Source of the DNA: JANPIX01 sp031425195
GTDB taxonomy: Bacteria > Pseudomonadota > Alphaproteobacteria > Rhodobacterales > Rhodobacteraceae
Direction of reading: 5' to 3'
Length of the DNA: 64,000 bases
Assembly: GCA_031425195.1 (NCBI GenBank)
Contig: JANPIX010000019.1
Coordinates: forward strand, 33,966-97,965
Shown here: in pieces, positions 62,630-64,000 of the stretch
How positions within the stretch are numbered: position 1 is the first letter of the stretch
Layout of the letters: each line of letters opens with the position of its first letter
Notes under the pieces: generated by a model
What the model was told of the DNA's origin: nothing
The model's input: the letters and a program-made list of their open reading frames with translations, nothing else
Database searches by the model: none
Position numbers and translations under genes: made by a program

Positions 62630-63436
62630 TCAGTCGATGATCTGGATGGTGCCGGCAAATGCGGCGGCCAAAAGGTCTTTGGCGATAATGGCCACCAGAA
62701 TCTGGTCCTTTGCCCCGGTGCCATCGGCGTCGTACCAGAGGCGGCCGCTTGCCGCGCTGTAGATCAGCCGGTCGTTGGCGTCGGCGGCAGAAGTGCCAAA
62801 CGCGATGCGCGTCGAGGACAGCGCGCCCACAGGACCGATCCTTGCGAAGGCATCGTTGTCGAAGACGAGGGTATCAAGATCGCCTTCGACGTAGGCATCG
62901 GTCACGTCAGCTGCGCCCCTTACGGGCGCTGCGTTGAACACGAACGTGTCGCCGTCCCCACCGCCAAGGAGGCGGTCACGGCCCGCGCCGCCGACTAGAT
63001 CATCTTCACCCAGACCGCCGTAGATGGTGTCGTTGCCACCACGGCCCTGCAACAGATCGCCAAATTCCGTACCAAATATCGTGTCGCTGTCGCCATAGAT
63101 CAGGTTGAGCAAGGCATTCTGCTTGCCCTGCGCATAAAGGTTGAACAATTTTTCCGCCGATACGTCGAGACCCGAAATGATGGCGACGGCCGAACCATTC
63201 TGTGCGGCAATAAACGAATTGATCCGCCCGCCGACAACATCCTTGAGCACACCACTTTGCAGGACGTAACGCAGACCGTCCCCCTGAAGCGACAGGGTGA
63301 AATCGGCACCAACGTCAACGACAAGAGCTTCGGAGTTGCGGGTCAGATGAGTGCTTTTGTCGCTATCCAGCAAACCTTGCAAACTAAAAGTCGTCGTCGA
63401 AAAAGACTGGTTTGCGGTGAGGGAAAATACGGCCAT
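62630..63436 (-). CDS. RTX-type calcium-binding protein
   Basis: 268 residues. The middle (about 138-185) has Gly/Asp nonapeptide-type repeats (GGNDTIYGG, GEDDLVGGAG, RDRLLGGGDGDTFVF) that bind Ca2+ in RTX proteins. The C-terminal RTX-type block ends DANDRLIYSAASGRLWYDADG, with IIAKDLLAAAFAGTIQIID as the end. No N-terminal signal peptide is seen, as expected for type I secretion. No secretion genes are next to it. A stump of a related gene lies upstream. Confidence 0.85.
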   Translation of the reverse strand: MAVFSLTANQSFSTTTFSLQGLLDSDKSTHLTRNSEALVVDVGADFTLSLQGDGLRYVLQSGVLKDVVGGRINSFIAAQNGSAVAIISGLDVSAEKLFNLYAQGKQNALLNLIYGDSDTIFGTEFGDLLQGRGGNDTIYGGLGEDDLVGGAGRDRLLGGGDGDTFVFNAAPVRGAADVTDAYVEGDLDTLVFDNDAFARIGPVGALSSTRIAFGTSAADANDRLIYSAASGRLWYDADGTGAKDQILVAIIAKDLLAAAFAGTIQIID

Positions 63437-63561
63437 GTTTCGGCTCCTTATTGCAAATGGATGCCGAAAAATTGGGGAATGGTCCGATTCTGTCAAGGAC
63501 ATTGGCGCTCCGTCAACACAAGCGTTTCATCCGCTGCTGTCGGGGAGTAACTGAACTGGGT

Positions 63562-63750
63562 TCAGTTTATGATGAGATGAAGCCCATCAAAGTTGGTGAC
63601 ATTCTTGGCAATGTTCGCGACTAGCTTCTTGGTGTCAGATACGGTTCCGTCGCTGTCATACCAAGTGTTTCCAGTTGAAGGGCTGTCGATCTGCCGATCA
63701 TTCGCATCCATAACATCCAAATTGCTTCGCCCAAACCGCTTTGGACGTGG
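63562..63750 (-). pseudogene. Truncated C-terminal remnant of an RTX-type gene
   Basis: Minus-strand frame ending in LHLIIN and a stop at 63562. It has no start codon. Its NLDVMDANDRQIDSPSTGNT and WYDSDGTVSDTKKLVANIAK align with DANDRLI, WYDADG and LVAIIAK of the intact RTX gene downstream. The N-terminal part and Ca repeats are missing. Confidence 0.6.
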
Positions 63751-63806
63751 TAGACTATGAATGCCGCACAGACTCGAAGTGACGGCCAGTCGTGGTGGAG
63801 AACCCT

Positions 63807-64000
63807 ATGTCAGACCTGATCATCGTTGCCTTTCCCGATGAGGCGACAGCGTTTGAGGCGCGGGCCGCTTTGGTAGCGCTGCAAAAGGAATACCTGATCG
63901 AGATGGAGGATGTGGTGATCATCAGCCGCGCCGAGGGTGGGGATGTCACGCTGCATCAGGCCGTCAACATGACGGCGGCGGGGGCCGTGGGGGGCGGGTT
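63807..64000 (+). CDS. DUF1269-type protein (N-terminal part; runs past window end)
   Basis: The first 64 residues are visible. It begins MSDLIIVAFPDEATAFEARA and continues with VVIISRAEGGDVTLHQAVN and MTAAGAVGGGF, which fits DUF1269 membrane proteins (ferredoxin-like N-terminus, then a Gly-rich hairpin helix). GGTGGAG precedes the ATG. Function unknown. The 3' end is beyond the window. Confidence 0.75.
   Translation, partial: MSDLIIVAFPDEATAFEARAALVALQKEYLIEMEDVVIISRAEGGDVTLHQAVNMTAAGAVGGG

Noticed and set aside
1..64000. CRISPR array, insertion sequence or prophage
   Set aside because: No regular repeats with spacers, no transposase or phage structural genes, and no terminal inverted repeats were found.

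Overview
The window looks like chromosomal DNA of an alphaproteobacterium of the Rhodobacteraceae (Roseobacter type). This is inferred from GC-rich coding sequence, the folK-rpoZ-rsh-pdxJ-acpS gene order, an ABC importer rather than a PTS for amino sugars, a DUF5927-type glycosyltransferase, and many ATGA/GTGA-coupled genes. No insertion sequence, prophage or CRISPR array was seen.

Layout. 1-9 kb: end of etfA, hbd, a catalytically degenerate deformylase coupled to fmt, a TetR / RibD-like pair, a TRIC channel, rnhA, ispH, a NYN protein, folK and rpoZ. 8.7-23.4 kb: bifunctional (p)ppGpp enzyme, DUF2062 protein, pdxJ, then a three-gene islet (ATP-grasp protein, 59-residue Gly/Thr/Lys-tailed peptide, HExxH peptide-modification protein), then acpS, mutT, argJ, a parvulin, secA, an OmpA-domain protein and radC. 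23.4-33.4 kb: divergent GlcNAc/MurNAc catabolic cluster (nagA, SIS deaminase, GntR regulator, kinase | murQ, ABC importer, oxidoreductase) with paired repeat operators in the divergent promoter. 33.4-36.7 kb: dnaJ (frameshifted in this sequence) and dnaK with a sigma-32-like promoter. 36.8-45.7 kb: surface-polysaccharide block (ABC-2 permease, cysQ, kdsB, galU, two tandem glycosyltransferases, a GT14-like enzyme, a two-part sulfotransferase). 45.7-50.5 kb: ptsN, hpf, lptB, lptA, lptC, kdsD and an RNase D-like exonuclease. 50.6-55.3 kb: large glycosyltransferase/TPR protein, tRNA-Leu(CAG), NDUFA9-like protein, uppP. 55.4-62.6 kb: gltD, a secreted protein, a GFA protein and gltB. 62.6-64 kb: an RTX-type protein, the stump of a related gene, and the start of a DUF1269-type gene.

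The strongest candidate for an undescribed system is the RiPP-like islet at 12.3-14.6 kb. A short peptide ending in a repeated GTK motif lies between a divergent ATP-grasp gene and a gene carrying the HEASH motif and the SPLR-D-RPM-G-Y-H block of HEXXH putative peptide-modification proteins. The islet is wedged between pdxJ and acpS, which are normally adjacent in related genomes. Second in interest are the nag/mur operators and the sulfated-glycan gene set (sulfotransferase plus PAP phosphatase).

Gene starts were chosen from codon overlap with neighbours, Shine-Dalgarno matches and family N-termini. Family assignments come from reading motifs, not from database searches.
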